The notes beneath the pieces are model-generated. The model was not told where the DNA came from and ran no database searches. It worked only from the letters and a program-made list of their open reading frames with translations. From Pseudosulfitobacter pseudonitzschiae (GTDB lineage: Bacteria; Pseudomonadota; Alphaproteobacteria; Rhodobacterales; Rhodobacteraceae): 64,000 nucleotides of DNA. Numbering within the stretch: position 1 is the stretch's first letter; every line of letters starts with the position of its first letter. The position numbers were made by a program, and so were the translations under genes. Of this stretch, positions 8,842 to 16,719 are shown in pieces. The stretch spans positions 806,001 to 870,000 of the forward strand of contig NZ_FQVP01000001.1 of the NCBI RefSeq assembly GCF_900129395.1, written 5' to 3'.

Positions 8842-9852
8842 ATGGATCTTCTCAACGCCTTTGTGGCGCTTTCCAACTTTGTTCTGATCCCTGCGATTGC
8901 CTATGGCAGCCAGCTTGCGCTGGGGGCGCTGGGGGTCACGCTGATCTATGGCATCCTGCGGTTTTCCAACTTTGCCCATGGCGATACGATGGCCTTCGGC
9001 ACAATGGTGACCATCCTGTTCACCTGGCTGTTCCAAAGCTGGGGCATTTCGCTGGGGCCGGTGCCCACGGCGCTGCTGGCCCTGCCTTTTGGCATTCTGG
9101 GCTGTATGGCGCTGCTGCTGTTCACCGACCGTGTGGTCTATAAATTCTACCGCGAACAAAAGGCCAAGCCGGTGATCCTTGTGATCGTGTCGCTTGGCGT
9201 GATGTTCATCATGAACGGTTTGGTGCGCTTCATCATTGGGCCAGACGACCAGCGTTTTGCCGATGGCGAACGGTTTATCGTGTCGGTGCGCACGTTCAAG
9301 GACATGACCGGCCTTGAGGAAGGGTTGGCGATCAAGACCACCCAAGGGATCACGGTGATCACAGCCGTGATCGTGGTGGCGGCGCTGTTCTGGTTCCTGA
9401 ACCGCACCCGCACCGGCAAATCCATGCGCGCCTATTCCGACAACGAGGATCTGGCGCTGTTGTCAGGCATCAACCCCGAGCGTGTGGTGATGATCACTTG
9501 GATGATCGTCGCGGCTCTCGCGACCGTGGCGGGGGTCCTGTACGGGCTGGACAAGTCGTTCAAGCCCTTCACCTATTTCCAGCTGCTGCTGCCGATCTTT
9601 GCCAGCGCCATCGTTGGCGGTCTGGGCAGTCCGCTGGGAGCCATCGCGGGCGGGTTCACCATCGCCTTTTCCGAAGTCATGGTCACCTATGCGTGGAAAA
9701 AAGTTGCAGGCTATGCCCTGCCCGAAAGCCTGGCGCCCGACGGTTTGGCCCAGCTTCTGAGCACCGACTATAAATTCGCCGTCAGCTTCGTGATCCTGTT
9801 GATCGTCTTGCTGTTCCGGCCCACCGGATTGTTTGCGGGGAAATCGGTATGA
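8842..9852 (+). CDS. Branched-chain amino acid-type ABC transporter permease, LivH type
   Basis: 336 residues, integral inner-membrane protein with about eight hydrophobic segments. Family marks are QLALGALGVTLIYGILRFSNFAHGD at the N-terminus and the cytoplasmic EAA-like loop LLSGINPERVVMITWMIVAALATVAGVLYG. It forms the translocation path with the LivM-type protein. Seventy-two bp separate it from the livF-type gene, and a good ribosome site (GGAGG) precedes the ATG. It ends in an ATGA overlap with the next gene. Confidence 0.92.
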   Translation: MDLLNAFVALSNFVLIPAIAYGSQLALGALGVTLIYGILRFSNFAHGDTMAFGTMVTILFTWLFQSWGISLGPVPTALLALPFGILGCMALLLFTDRVVYKFYREQKAKPVILVIVSLGVMFIMNGLVRFIIGPDDQRFADGERFIVSVRTFKDMTGLEEGLAIKTTQGITVITAVIVVAALFWFLNRTRTGKSMRAYSDNEDLALLSGINPERVVMITWMIVAALATVAGVLYGLDKSFKPFTYFQLLLPIFASAIVGGLGSPLGAIAGGFTIAFSEVMVTYAWKKVAGYALPESLAPDGLAQLLSTDYKFAVSFVILLIVLLFRPTGLFAGKSV

Positions 9853-11174
9853 ACGAGACAGTTAAAAACACCGCGCTGTTCGCGCTGGTTGCCGTGCTGA
9901 TCATCGGCACGGGATTTCTGCAAAGTTGGAACTCGGCGCTGTTCATCCTGAATTTTGGTCTGATCAGCGCGATCATGGCCTTGGGCGTCAACCTGCAATG
10001 GGGATTCGCGGGTCTGTTTAACGTGGGCATCATGGGCTTTGTCGCCTTGGGCGGTCTGGCCACGGTTCTGGTGTCCATGCCCCCCACCACCGAAGCCTGG
10101 GCCGCAGGCGGTGGTGGTGTAATCGTGGCGTTGCTGATGGGGGCCGCGACGATTGTGGTCACCGCATTGGTGATCAAACGGATGTCCGCAGGCTGGCTGC
10201 GCACGGTTGTGGTTCTGGTGCTGCTGATTGGCGGGTTCTTCGTGTACCGCGCGCTGTTTGACCCGTCGGTCGCACGGATCGAGGCGATTGATCCTGCATC
10301 GACCGGCTATCTGGGCGGCCTTAACCCCGGCGGGGCGGCATGGGGCTGGATGACCTTGGTGGCCTGGCCTGTTGGTGGTTTGCTGGCGGCTGGTGTCGCC
10401 TGGATCATCGGCAAGACCGCCCTTGGCCTGCGCAGCGACTATCTGGCCATTGCCACGCTGGGCATCGCCGAGATCATCATTGCCGTGATGAAAAACGAGG
10501 ACTGGCTGAGCCGTGGCGTGAAAAACGTGATCGGCCTGCCCCGGCCTGCCCCCTACGAGATCGAGTTGCAAAGCGATCCTGCGTTTCTGGAACGGGCTGC
10601 AAGTCTGGGGATGGACCCCGTCACCGCGTCCACGATCTGGGTCAAGCTGGTCTATGCGGGTCTGTTCGCCGTGGTTCTGGTGATCCTGTTCGTGCTGGCA
10701 CAGCGCGCGCTGCACAGTCCGTGGGGCCGCATGATGCGCGCCATCCGCGACAACGAAAACGCGTCCGAAGCGATGGGCAAGGACGTGACCGCGCGGCATT
10801 TGCAGGTGTTCATCCTGGGCAGTGCGATCTGCGGGATTGCCGGTGCGATGATGACAACGCTGGACGGGCAGCTGACACCGGGCACCTACCAGCCGCTGCG
10901 CTTTACCTTTCTGATCTGGGTGATGGTGATCGTCGGCGGGTCGGGCAACAACCTGGGTGCTGTGCTGGGCGGATTCCTGATCTGGTTCCTGTGGGTTCAG
11001 GTCGAACCGATGGGGCTGTTGCTGATGCAGGCCATCACCTCGGGCATGACCGACGGATCGCCGCTCAAGGTGCACCTGATCGAAAGCGCCGCGCATATGC
11101 GGTTGTTGACGATGGGATTGGTTCTGCTGTTGGTCCTGCGGTTCAGCCCGCGCGGTTTGATCCCCGAGCGGTGA
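9849..11174 (+). CDS. Branched-chain amino acid-type ABC transporter permease, LivM type
   Basis: 441 residues, inner-membrane permease of LivM type, rather long because of an inserted loop and extra hydrophobic segments around residues 80-170. The blocks LQWGFAGLFNVGIMGFVALGG, LGLRSDYLAIATLGIAEII and RAIRDNENASEAMGKDVTARHLQVFILGSAICGIAGA are typical. The start overlaps the livH-type stop (ATGA, 9849-9852). It is the last gene of the importer operon and is followed by a terminator. Confidence 0.92.
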   Translation: MNETVKNTALFALVAVLIIGTGFLQSWNSALFILNFGLISAIMALGVNLQWGFAGLFNVGIMGFVALGGLATVLVSMPPTTEAWAAGGGGVIVALLMGAATIVVTALVIKRMSAGWLRTVVVLVLLIGGFFVYRALFDPSVARIEAIDPASTGYLGGLNPGGAAWGWMTLVAWPVGGLLAAGVAWIIGKTALGLRSDYLAIATLGIAEIIIAVMKNEDWLSRGVKNVIGLPRPAPYEIELQSDPAFLERAASLGMDPVTASTIWVKLVYAGLFAVVLVILFVLAQRALHSPWGRMMRAIRDNENASEAMGKDVTARHLQVFILGSAICGIAGAMMTTLDGQLTPGTYQPLRFTFLIWVMVIVGGSGNNLGAVLGGFLIWFLWVQVEPMGLLLMQAITSGMTDGSPLKVHLIESAAHMRLLTMGLVLLLVLRFSPRGLIPER

Positions 11175-11195
11175 TGGACCATCCATTCAAATGAA

Positions 11196-11226
11196 AGAAG
11201 GCCCGTGCATCCCGCGCGGGCCTTTT
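11196..11226 (+). terminator. Rho-independent terminator of the LIV-type operon
   Basis: AAGGCCCG (11198-11205) pairs with CGGGCCTT (11217-11224), followed by further T residues. It lies 20 bp after the LivM-type stop. Confidence 0.75.
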
Positions 11227-11279
11227 GGGTTTCAATCGGAACGCAAGGACAGCAACATAGCCGGCGCGCAGCAAGGCTG

Positions 11280-12824
11280 TTAGCGTCCCTTGAACAACCC
11301 GCCCAGGATGCCGCGCACGATGCGGCGGCCCATGGTTCCGGTCAGTTCCTTGACCACCATCTTGGTCATCTGATCGCCAAAGCTGGTGCTGCTGCGGGTG
11401 GAGCGTGACGTTGACCGCGTCACCCGCGTACCGGAATAACGTCGCCCTGCATTGAAATCGCGCGCGGCGGGTTCTTCGGCCTCTTCGGCTTTTTCCTCGG
11501 CGCGCGCAGCTTCGGCGGCTGCCTTTGCCGCGCGGTCCTTGAGAATTTCAAAAGCCGATGTGCGGTCCAGCAGCGTGTCATATTTCCCCGCCATGGGCGA
11601 TGCGGCCATGACCCCTGCCCGTTCGTCCGGCGTGATCGGCCCCAGTTGTGACGACGGCGGACGGATCAGGGTGCGTTCGACAATCCCCGGCACCCCTTTT
11701 TTCTGCAACATCGAGGTCACGGCCTCGCCCACGCCGACCTCGCGGATCGCGGTTTCGGTGTCAAAGGCGGGATTCTCGCGGTAGGTTTCCGCCGCCATGC
11801 GCAGTTCCTTGCGGTCCTTGGCGGTAAAGGCACGCAGGGCGTGCTGCACGCGGTTGCCAAGCTGTCCCAGAATATCCTCGGGCACGTCTGCCGGGTTCTG
11901 GGTGATGAAATAGACGCCAACCCCCTTGGACCGGATCAGCCGCGCCACCTGTTCGACCTTGTTGATCAGCGCCTTCGGCGCGTCGTCGAACAGCAGGTGC
12001 GCCTCGTCAAAGAAAAAGACCAGCTTGGGCTTGTCCGGGTCGCCCACCTCGGGCAGTTCCTCGAACAGCTCGCTCAGCAGCCACAACAGGAACGTCGCAT
12101 AAAGCTTGGGCGAGGCCATCAGCTGATCCGCGGCCAGGATGTTCACCATCCCGCGCCCGTCCGCATCACAGCGCATCAGGTCGGAGAGTGCCAAAGCCGG
12201 TTCGCCAAACAGTTTGGCCCCACCCTGGTTTTCCAATACCAGCAACCGGCGCTGGATTGCACCCACCGACGCGGAAGAAACATTGCCATAGCGGAGCGAA
12301 ATATCCTTGGCGTTTTCTCCGATCCAGACAAGCAATGCCTGCAAATCCTTCAGGTCCAGCAGCGGCAGCCCCTCTTCATCCGCCAGACGGAAGGCGATGT
12401 TCAAAATCCCCTCCTGCGCCTCGCTCAGCTCCAAAAGCTGGCTCAGCAACAGCGGTCCCATTTCGGACAAAGTGGTGCGCACCGGATGGCCCTGTTGGCC
12501 GAACATGTCCCAGAAGGTCACCGGAAATGCGGCATAGGCATAATCGGTAAACCCGATCTTGGCCGCACGCTCGGTGAAAGGTTCGTGCAGCTTGGCCGCA
12601 GCGCTCCCCGCCTTGGCAAGGCCCGACAGGTCGCCCTTCACGTCGGCCATGAACACCGGCACGCCGGCGGCAGAAAACCCTTCGGCCAGAATCTGCAATG
12701 TCACTGTCTTGCCGGTGCCCGTGGCCCCCGCGATCAAACCGTGCCGGTTGGCGTATTTCAGGCTCAGCCCCTGTTGAACCCCATACTCCGGCCCGCCACC
12801 CCCTACAAAAACTGCGTCTTCCAT
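11280..12824 (-). CDS. HerA-like ATPase (DUF853, YjgR family)
   Basis: 514 residues. Walker A GATGTGKT is at 33-40, and Walker B is in [13 protein letters not shown]. The family sequence [21 protein letters not shown] and the C-terminal helicase-HerA-like region are present, followed by a Lys/Glu/Ala-rich linker and a Ser/Thr/Arg patch near 470-490. Members are FtsK/HerA-type ATPases; the role of YjgR-type proteins is not established, and no NurA partner is nearby. Start ATG at 12824. It is monocistronic, convergent with the LIV operon, with 488 gene-free bases upstream. Confidence 0.88.
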   Translation of the reverse strand: MEDAVFVGGGGPEYGVQQGLSLKYANRHGLIAGATGTGKTVTLQILAEGFSAAGVPVFMADVKGDLSGLAKAGSAAAKLHEPFTERAAKIGFTDYAYAAFPVTFWDMFGQQGHPVRTTLSEMGPLLLSQLLELSEAQEGILNIAFRLADEEGLPLLDLKDLQALLVWIGENAKDISLRYGNVSSASVGAIQRRLLVLENQGGAKLFGEPALALSDLMRCDADGRGMVNILAADQLMASPKLYATFLLWLLSELFEELPEVGDPDKPKLVFFFDEAHLLFDDAPKALINKVEQVARLIRSKGVGVYFITQNPADVPEDILGQLGNRVQHALRAFTAKDRKELRMAAETYRENPAFDTETAIREVGVGEAVTSMLQKKGVPGIVERTLIRPPSSQLGPITPDERAGVMAASPMAGKYDTLLDRTSAFEILKDRAAKAAAEAARAEEKAEEAEEPAARDFNAGRRYSGTRVTRSTSRSTRSSTSFGDQMTKMVVKELTGTMGRRIVRGILGGLFKGR

Positions 12825-12914
12825 CTGCCTGTCCCGTTACTCGCTGGCCTCGCATCGCGCAAAACCTGTTCTGCCGACCATACAAACTTAACCTTTCAGG
12901 GCCATAGTGATTTT

Positions 12915-12996
12915 CATTCGACACCGTCTAGTCCTTCCGGTGTGGAATGACTTCCTCCCTGTCAGACTGGCCGTGCCTTCGGGCGCGGCTTTTTTT
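12915..12996 (+). ncRNA. Candidate small RNA 1 (two hairpins, terminator)
   Basis: No reading frame explains this stretch. CATTC-G-ACACCG (12915-12926) pairs with CGGTGT-G-GAATG (12938-12949), giving 11 pairs and one internal mismatch around an 11-base loop. A single-stranded linker contains TTCCTCCCTGTC. A GC-rich hairpin with a TTCG tetraloop (12970-12989) follows, then seven T residues (12990-12996), a textbook terminator. The nearest upstream gene on this strand ends at 11174 behind its own terminator, so this is likely an independent transcript. No convincing promoter was found; CATAGT at 12903-12908 is a weak -10. Confidence 0.45.
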
Positions 12997-13079
12997 GCTG
13001 AAATTTCAGGCGGCTTTTGGCTGAGCACGGAAATTTTTCTTGTGATTTCCGCATTCTCGACCCGCCTTCAGATTTGCAG

Positions 13080-13108
13080 TTGACCGTCTATGTGTCATTG
13101 CCTAATCT
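13080..13108 (+). promoter_or_regulatory. Sigma-70 type promoter for candidate small RNA 2
   Basis: TTGACC (13080-13085) and TAATCT (13103-13108) are separated by exactly 17 bases. The expected transcript start, about 13115, leads straight into a structured stretch that ends in a terminator. Confidence 0.45.
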
Positions 13109-13114
13109 CTCTTT

Positions 13115-13186
13115 AAAATAAGTCGGCCAGTCCGACGGGGAGATATCATTTGAAAAGAGGGTCCAATCGGGTCCTCTTTTCTTTTT
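13115..13186 (+). ncRNA. Candidate small RNA 2 (about 70 nt)
   Basis: Downstream of a 17-bp-spaced promoter, GTCGG/CCGAC (13122-13126 with 13132-13136) makes a short hairpin. GGGGAGATATC then forms a linker, and GAAAAGAGG (13152-13160) pairs with CCTCTTTTC (13173-13181) before TTTTT (13182-13186). Promoter, structure and terminator within about 110 bp and no reading frame suggest a short regulatory RNA. The alternative, an attenuated leader of the ialB-type gene that starts 127 bp later, cannot be excluded. I do not recognise the family. Confidence 0.45.
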
Positions 13187-13312
13187 GTGCCCGCAGACGT
13201 TGAAAAACGGCATAAAACTGCCGGATCGCCCCAGATTTCAATGCACTGGCCCCTGACAGTGCTGCGCTTGCGTGCTAACTGAATCGCAAAGCAATCAAGT
13301 CTGGAAGTTAAG

Positions 13313-13993
13313 ATGTCATATTCGATCAAAACACTGATGCTGACGGCCGCGCTGGCATTGACCGCGCCCCATGCTGTTCTGGCACAAGAGACAACCACAA
13401 CGCCCGAGACGACCACACCCGACACAAGCGCGCCCGAGACCGCAGAGACAGGTGATAAACCCGTTGAAACACAGTCCGGCACCGCAGCCGAGATTGAATC
13501 GCAACTGAGCATGGGCAACGACCCCGACGCCGATCCGGAACTGGGCAAGCCCTATACTGCCGAAACCGTCGGTGCGTTCGAAATCCGTTGCATCAAGACC
13601 GAAGAAGAAAAAGACCCCTGTCAGATGTATCAGCTGCTGGATGACGGTCAGGGTTCGCCCGTCGCCGAGTTTTCGCTGTTCCGCCTGCCCGAAGGCGGCA
13701 AGGCCGTGGCCGGTGCGACCATCATCGTGCCGTTGGAAACCTCCCTGCCCGCGCAGCTGAAGCTCGCTGTCGATGGCGGCAACGCGCGCACATATCCTTA
13801 CGCGTTCTGTAACCCGGTCGGTTGCTATGCCCGTATCGGTCTGGTGGCCGAAGATGTGGCCGCATTCAAACGCGGTGCCAACGCCACGCTCACGATCGTG
13901 CCTGCACTGGCCCCCGATCAGAAGGTCGAACTGACAATGTCGCTGAAAGGCTTTACCGACAGCTTCGGAAAATCCTCGGTGATCGAGCAATAA
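13313..13993 (+). CDS. Invasion-associated locus B (IalB) family secreted protein
   Basis: 226 residues. A Sec signal peptide (MSYSIKTLMLTAALALTAPHAVLAQ) is followed by a 60-residue Thr/Pro/Glu-rich spacer, then the IalB domain (about 85-220), with WEIRC-like VGAFEIRCIKTEEEKDPCQMYQLL, the conserved PLETSLP and the paired cysteines in YAFCNPVGCYARIGL. The family is periplasmic or surface-linked, named from Bartonella, and common in free-living alphaproteobacteria; its molecular function is unknown. It is monocistronic and ends in a strong bidirectional terminator. Confidence 0.88.
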   Translation: MSYSIKTLMLTAALALTAPHAVLAQETTTTPETTTPDTSAPETAETGDKPVETQSGTAAEIESQLSMGNDPDADPELGKPYTAETVGAFEIRCIKTEEEKDPCQMYQLLDDGQGSPVAEFSLFRLPEGGKAVAGATIIVPLETSLPAQLKLAVDGGNARTYPYAFCNPVGCYARIGLVAEDVAAFKRGANATLTIVPALAPDQKVELTMSLKGFTDSFGKSSVIEQ

Positions 13994-14012
13994 CGCAAGC
14001 CGTCACGGTTCA

Positions 14013-14049
14013 AAAAAGGCCGCGCCCCACATCGGGGCGCGGCCTTTTT
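14013..14049. terminator. Bidirectional terminator between convergent genes
   Basis: A 16-bp perfect stem joins 14013-14028 and 14034-14049 across a 5-base loop. It begins with A5 and ends with T5, so it works in both directions. It serves the ialB-type gene on the plus strand and the ketosynthase gene on the minus strand. Confidence 0.9.
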
Positions 14050-14067
14050 CGTGGGCGGTCGGCGCGA

Positions 14068-15279
14068 TCAGGCGAATTTGCGCAAGGCCAGCACCGCATT
14101 CATGCCGCCAAAGGCAAAGGCATTGGACAACACCACATCGACCGACGCATCACGCGCTTCGTTGGGCACCACGTCCAGCGCGCATTCGGGATCGGGTTCC
14201 TCATAACCGATGGTGGGCGCAATCACCCCGTCGCGCAGGGCCATGATACAGGCCAAAAGCTCGACCGCACCGGTGCCGCCGATCAGGTGGCCGTGCATCG
14301 ACTTGGTCGAGGAAATCATCAGCTTGTCCGCGTGTTGGCCGAACACATCCGCCACGGCGGCGCATTCGGTCTTGTCGTTGGCAGCCGTTCCGGTGCCATG
14401 GGCATTGATATAGCCGACCTCGCCGGCGTTTACCTGTGCATCGGCCAGGGCACCCGCCATCGCGCGCGCGGCACCGTTCTTGGACGGCATGACGATGTCA
14501 CTGGCGTCCGACGACATGGCAAAGCCTGCCACTTCGCATAGAATCTCGGCCCCGCGCTTGCGTGCATGTTCCATTTCCTCGAACACGAAAATACCCGCGC
14601 CCTCGCCCTGAACCATCCCGTTGCGGTTGGCCGAAAACGGACGGCACGCATCACGTGACATCACCCGCAAGCCTTCCCAGGCCTTGACCCCGCCAAAGCA
14701 CAGCATGGATTCAGAGCCACCCGTGACCATCGCGGGTGCCATGCCCGAGCGCACCATCTGAAACGCCTGCGCCATCGCGTGATTGGACGACGCACAGGCG
14801 GTCGATACGGTGAACGACGGTCCCTTGAGGTTATATTCCATGCTGACGTGGCTGGCCGCGGCGTTGTTCATCAGCTTGGGCACGACAAAGGGGTGAACGC
14901 GGTTCTTGCCCTCTTCGTAGACACTGCGATAATTCGCATCCCACGTGCTGACCCCGCCACCGGCGGTGCCCAGCACCACGCCCGATTTGGCGGATAATGT
15001 CCCGCTGAAGATCAGGCCGGACTGCGCAATAGCCTCTTTGGCAGCGGCCAGCGTGAATTGGGTGAATCGATCATACAGGCTCATCTGCTGGCGGTTGTAC
15101 AAACCCTCGGCCTCAAAGCCGCGCACCTGGCCACCAATGCGGATGGCCAACCGGTCCACGTCCTGAAATTCAAGCGGACCGATACCGCAGCGGCCTTCGC
15201 GCATGGCCTCAAGCGTATCGGCCACGTTGTGCCCCAGCGCGTTCACAGTGCCCGCGCCGGTAATCACCACCCGTTTCAT
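14068..15279 (-). CDS. Beta-ketoacyl-ACP synthase (FabF-like), lipid A cluster
   Basis: 403 residues with the condensing-enzyme triad: Cys162 in VSTACASSNHA, His294 in NAHGTGTAANDKTE and His331 in KSMHGHLIGGTG. It extends acyl chains on acyl carrier protein. It starts inside the stop of the dedicated ACP gene (TGATG-type overlap) and lies in the same run as lpxD, so it probably builds a special acyl chain for lipid A rather than serving bulk fatty acid synthesis. In rhizobia a similar ACP/ketosynthase group makes the very-long-chain acyl group of lipid A; equivalence here is inference. The normal FabF Thr is replaced by His329 in KSMHGH. Confidence 0.88.
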   Translation of the reverse strand: MKRVVITGAGTVNALGHNVADTLEAMREGRCGIGPLEFQDVDRLAIRIGGQVRGFEAEGLYNRQQMSLYDRFTQFTLAAAKEAIAQSGLIFSGTLSAKSGVVLGTAGGGVSTWDANYRSVYEEGKNRVHPFVVPKLMNNAAASHVSMEYNLKGPSFTVSTACASSNHAMAQAFQMVRSGMAPAMVTGGSESMLCFGGVKAWEGLRVMSRDACRPFSANRNGMVQGEGAGIFVFEEMEHARKRGAEILCEVAGFAMSSDASDIVMPSKNGAARAMAGALADAQVNAGEVGYINAHGTGTAANDKTECAAVADVFGQHADKLMISSTKSMHGHLIGGTGAVELLACIMALRDGVIAPTIGYEEPDPECALDVVPNEARDASVDVVLSNAFAFGGMNAVLALRKFA

Positions 15280-15542
15280 ACGGTGTCCTTTTGCTCCGCC
15301 ATCAGCTTTTCGATGCCGGCAACAATCGACGCCACCGTAGAGATGTCGAAATCGCTTTCGCTGGGATCGTTGGCGTTGAAGGGTACGGAAATGTCGAACT
15401 CTTCCTCGATTGCGAAAATGCTTTCGACCAGTCCCAGGCTGTCGATTCCGAGGCTTTCCAGCGTGCTGTCCATCGTCACATCGGACGGCTCCAGCACGGC
15501 TTGTTCAGCGATAATTGCGATAACCTTGTCCTTGACGCTCAT
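15276..15542 (-). CDS. Dedicated acyl carrier protein
   Basis: 88 residues, acidic and helical. The phosphopantetheine site is Ser35 in LGIDSLGLVESIFAIEEEF. The start is the ATG at 15542 (MSVKDKV); the open frame continues 8 codons upstream without family similarity. It lies between lpxD (39 bp upstream) and the ketosynthase gene (4-bp overlap). The IFAIEEEFDI stretch resembles AcpXL-type carriers more than housekeeping AcpP, in line with a special role in lipid A acylation; that assignment is inferred. Confidence 0.88.
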   Translation of the reverse strand: MSVKDKVIAIIAEQAVLEPSDVTMDSTLESLGIDSLGLVESIFAIEEEFDISVPFNANDPSESDFDISTVASIVAGIEKLMAEQKDTV

Positions 15543-15581
15543 ATGGTCGTCCCCCACTTGGTCCACGGTTCGCGCAAAGAC

Positions 15582-16673
15582 TTAGTCACTGTTGTCCGAC
15601 TTGAAAACTGTTTTCTGCAAGGCCGCGACATCGCGGAACAGGCGCGGCAGTCGGCGCAGGGCCTTGTAGGTTTCCAGCTGCGTTTCCATCTTTGTTGCGG
15701 GATAGCCCAGCATGACGCGGCCCGCAGGCACCGACGACAAAACCTTGGTGCCGCCGCCGCAAATGACGCGATCTCCGATGGTCAGATTGTCGCCTACGCC
15801 GGTCATCCCGCCAAGGACGACGTTGTTGCCCACAACGGTCGATCCGGCCACGCCAACGCCTGCGCACAGCAGCGTGTCGTTGCCGATGACGCAGTTGTGG
15901 CCAACCTGCACCTGGTTGTCGATCTTGGTGCCGTCGCCGATGCGGGTGGCGCGGATCGTGCCGTTGTCGATGGTCGAATTCGCGCCCAGCTCGACATCAT
16001 CCCCGATGATCACCGCCCCCAGCGAATGGATGCGCGCATAGGCCTGCGGCTTGGCGTCGTTGTCCGCACCCAGCGAGGCGCGGGCCTGCTCGGCTCCCGA
16101 TACCTCGGGGGTGACAAAGGAAAACCCGTCAGGCCCCACACGTCCGCCCGGCTGCGCGATAAAGCGGTCTCCGATCTGGCAATAGGCGCCGATGCTGACC
16201 TGTTCGCGCAGGTATGCCTCGGCCCCCAGCACCGCCTGTGTGCCGATGAAACACTGCGGCCCGACGATTGAACCGGCTCCGATCCGCGCGCCGGCCATCA
16301 CCACGCACAGCGGGCCGATGCTGACGTCACTGCCGATCTCTGCCGTGGGATCAATCACCGCCGTGGGGTGAATACCTGTGCCGAACCCCTGCCCGCGGTC
16401 CATCATCCGCGTCAGACCGGACATTGCAAAACGGGGCCGCGCGGGCACAATCGCTGCCTCCAGCCCCAGCGCCTGCCAGTCGGCGCCCTGCCACAGCACG
16501 GCGGCGCGCGCCGCACCTTGTGACAGGCTCTCGGCGTATTTGGCAGAGGTCGCCATCGCCAGCTGGTCGGCTGCGGCCAAGGCGGGTTCGTTCACGCCCG
16601 TGATCAAAAGGTCAACGGCGCCAAAGGCCTCCGCCCCCAGCGCCGCTGCAATCTCTTTCACCGTATAAGACAT
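15582..16673 (-). CDS. lpxD: UDP-3-O-(3-hydroxyacyl)glucosamine N-acyltransferase LpxD
   Basis: 363 residues. An N-terminal uridine-binding domain (1-95) precedes a left-handed beta-helix of hexapeptide repeats (100-320: IHPTAVIDPTAEIGSDVSIGP and so on). The catalytic His is likely His259 in NQVQVGHNCVIGND. LpxD adds the second 3-hydroxyacyl chain during lipid A synthesis in the cytoplasm. ATG at 16673 behind AAGGGG. It is followed by the ACP and ketosynthase genes. The usual neighbours lpxA, fabZ and bamA are absent. A small hairpin (GGGGAC/GTCCCC, 16690-16705) lies just upstream. Confidence 0.93.
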   Translation of the reverse strand: MSYTVKEIAAALGAEAFGAVDLLITGVNEPALAAADQLAMATSAKYAESLSQGAARAAVLWQGADWQALGLEAAIVPARPRFAMSGLTRMMDRGQGFGTGIHPTAVIDPTAEIGSDVSIGPLCVVMAGARIGAGSIVGPQCFIGTQAVLGAEAYLREQVSIGAYCQIGDRFIAQPGGRVGPDGFSFVTPEVSGAEQARASLGADNDAKPQAYARIHSLGAVIIGDDVELGANSTIDNGTIRATRIGDGTKIDNQVQVGHNCVIGNDTLLCAGVGVAGSTVVGNNVVLGGMTGVGDNLTIGDRVICGGGTKVLSSVPAGRVMLGYPATKMETQLETYKALRRLPRLFRDVAALQKTVFKSDNSD

Positions 16674-16719
16674 ATGCGTACCCCTTTACGGGGACCACTG
16701 TCCCCTGTTGGGGTCCGAA

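Noticed and set aside
9768-11186. 472-codon open frame on the minus strand
   Set aside because: Antisense to the LivM-type permease; no ribosome site and no recognisable motif.
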